Shown here piece by piece: positions 63,173 to 64,000 of a DNA stretch of 64,000 bases (position 1 is the stretch's first letter; each line of letters opens with the position of its first letter). The translations under genes and the position numbers were made by a program. A model generated the notes under the pieces. The model was not told where the DNA came from. It searched no databases and saw nothing but the letters and a program-made list of their open reading frames with translations. Origin of the DNA: M55B112 sp964539395 (GTDB lineage Bacteria > Bacteroidota > Bacteroidia > Bacteroidales > GCA-2748055); the NCBI GenBank assembly GCA_964539395.1, contig CAZIIU010000013.1, forward strand, positions 14,701 to 78,700, in the 5' to 3' direction.

Positions 63173-63952
63173 TTAAGACCGTAGCTGGTGGCTTCCTGGT
63201 GGCAATAACCCCAGGAATCCCAACAGAGTGAATACCCCCACGATCAATATTCCGGTTATGGCTGCAATCACAATACTCCGGTAATCATCCGAACGTTTTA
63301 TAATGATACCTGTAAATGCCCATACCACGGAAAGACCAATATAAGGATTGTTGGTTCGAATAATAGCAAACAGAACGATAATGGTTCCAATAGCGATCAT
63401 AATGATGGTCCAGATGTGCTGCTGTATGGAAAAACCATTCCACCCGACATGTACAAATAAAGCAGTCACATTGGCGATGGTTGCTATGCAAATCCACCCC
63501 AGGTAGATGCCGAATGCGGCCTTCACCAGTTCCAAAGCAGAATCTCTGATATGAAGATTTAACAGGATCAGAGCAACCAAAATCCCTGTCATTGCTACCA
63601 ATGACCATGGAAGTTTCTGGTAGTGCCAGGCCAGGATCCATAGCGCATTAAACACACAGGAAAAAATAAACAACAGGTTAATCTTGACAGAGATATCCCT
63701 GTAGGCCGGGAAAAACTGTGCAATACAGTAACCGGCTAACAAAAGGTAAATAATTCCCCATATTGAAAAGGTAATACCCGCCGGAACAAAAAGATTGGGA
63801 TAGGCCTCCGACAATTCACCCGTGGTTTTTCCATTTATTGGCAAGGCATTGGCCAGGTAATTCATATATACCATCGCTGAAAAAAAAAGGAGTGTCAGAA
63901 TACGAAGCATAAACAGAAGGTTTGGTTTTCTTAAAAGTATAATTTTTTTCAT
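63173..63952 (-). CDS. TspO/MBR-like tryptophan-rich membrane protein
   Basis: 259 residues with about seven hydrophobic helices. The segment NYLANALPINGKTTGELSEAYPNLFVPAGITFSIWGIIYLLLAG, seen here in pieces such as LPINGKTTGELSE and FSIWGIIYLL, is typical of the longer TspO/MBR-related proteins annotated as tryptophan-rich sensory proteins; conserved Trp residues occur in ALWILAWHY and YLGWICIA. The ligand or function of this long branch is not established. It stands alone near the window end; the 232 nt before it (62941-63172) show no gene. Confidence 0.75.
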   Translation of the reverse strand: MKKIILLRKPNLLFMLRILTLLFFSAMVYMNYLANALPINGKTTGELSEAYPNLFVPAGITFSIWGIIYLLLAGYCIAQFFPAYRDISVKINLLFIFSCVFNALWILAWHYQKLPWSLVAMTGILVALILLNLHIRDSALELVKAAFGIYLGWICIATIANVTALFVHVGWNGFSIQQHIWTIIMIAIGTIIVLFAIIRTNNPYIGLSVVWAFTGIIIKRSDDYRSIVIAAITGILIVGVFTLLGFLGLLPPGSHQLRS

Positions 63953-64000
63953 TGTTGTCCGGTAAAACCGGATTTTAGTTAATATTTTAATTTAACCATC

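Noticed and set aside
1..64000. tRNA, rRNA, CRISPR array or prophage
   Set aside because: Reading the intergenic gaps showed no cloverleaf with a GTTCRA-type arm, no regular direct-repeat array and no phage structural genes.

Overview
The window reads as a chromosomal segment of a Bacteroidota bacterium, probably from a Bacteroidales/Marinilabiliales-like lineage. The evidence is a set of putative -7 promoter elements of the form TAnnTTTG, an ECF sigma/FecR/TonB-receptor/DUF4249 set, many lipoproteins and outer-membrane barrels, a GYDIA-type GHMP kinase, and a topoisomerase A subunit with a long charged tail. I found no tRNA, rRNA, CRISPR array or prophage. The only mobile DNA is one small IS21-like non-autonomous element.

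Layout. 1-13385 (minus strand) is a tightly packed six-gene run. In transcription order it encodes a nucleotide-translocase-like membrane protein fused to HEAT repeats, a HAMP/SpoIIE-type phosphatase, a membrane-anchored nSTAND1-WD40 protein, an outer-membrane barrel with a helical N-terminus, a repeat lipoprotein, and a very large secreted repeat protein that leaves the window at its left edge. It looks like an envelope-spanning signalling system, not obviously described. 13635-14405 is a VUT-family transporter (queuosine precursor type).

14601-25577 (plus strand) is the most remarkable block. Four leucine-catabolism-type genes (mccB, a methylglutaconyl-CoA hydratase, mccA, an acyl-CoA dehydrogenase) run almost without gaps into five mevalonate-pathway genes (type 2 IPP isomerase, class II HMG-CoA reductase, a GYDIA GHMP kinase, diphosphomevalonate decarboxylase, mevalonate kinase). 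The hydratase product, HMG-CoA, is the substrate of the reductase. The cluster contains neither HMG-CoA synthase nor HMG-CoA lyase. It therefore reads as a 3-methylcrotonyl-CoA to isoprenoid operon.

25668-33941 holds a lipoprotein, formate-THF ligase (fhs) and an ECF sigma/FecR/TonB receptor/DUF4249 regulon. 34061-41319 (plus) holds plsC, an unknown Rossmann-like protein, both subunits of a type IIA topoisomerase (parE, parC) and shikimate kinase. 41422-47259 (minus) is a cydABDC operon: cytochrome bd oxidase plus its ABC assembly exporter, pointing to microaerobic respiration. 47538-53497 (minus) holds lipoate ligase, a PAP2 phosphatase, a DUF4914/PEPCK-like protein and the obgE-adk-hpt housekeeping group. 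53769-57163 (plus) is purE followed by two outer-membrane-type proteins, the first carrying an intrinsic terminator inside its signal-peptide codons. 57268-64000 holds a small lipoprotein, recJ, lysS with an unusual C-terminal extension, an accessory-looking stretch with the IS21-like mini-element, a small barrel-like protein, and a TspO/MBR-like membrane protein.
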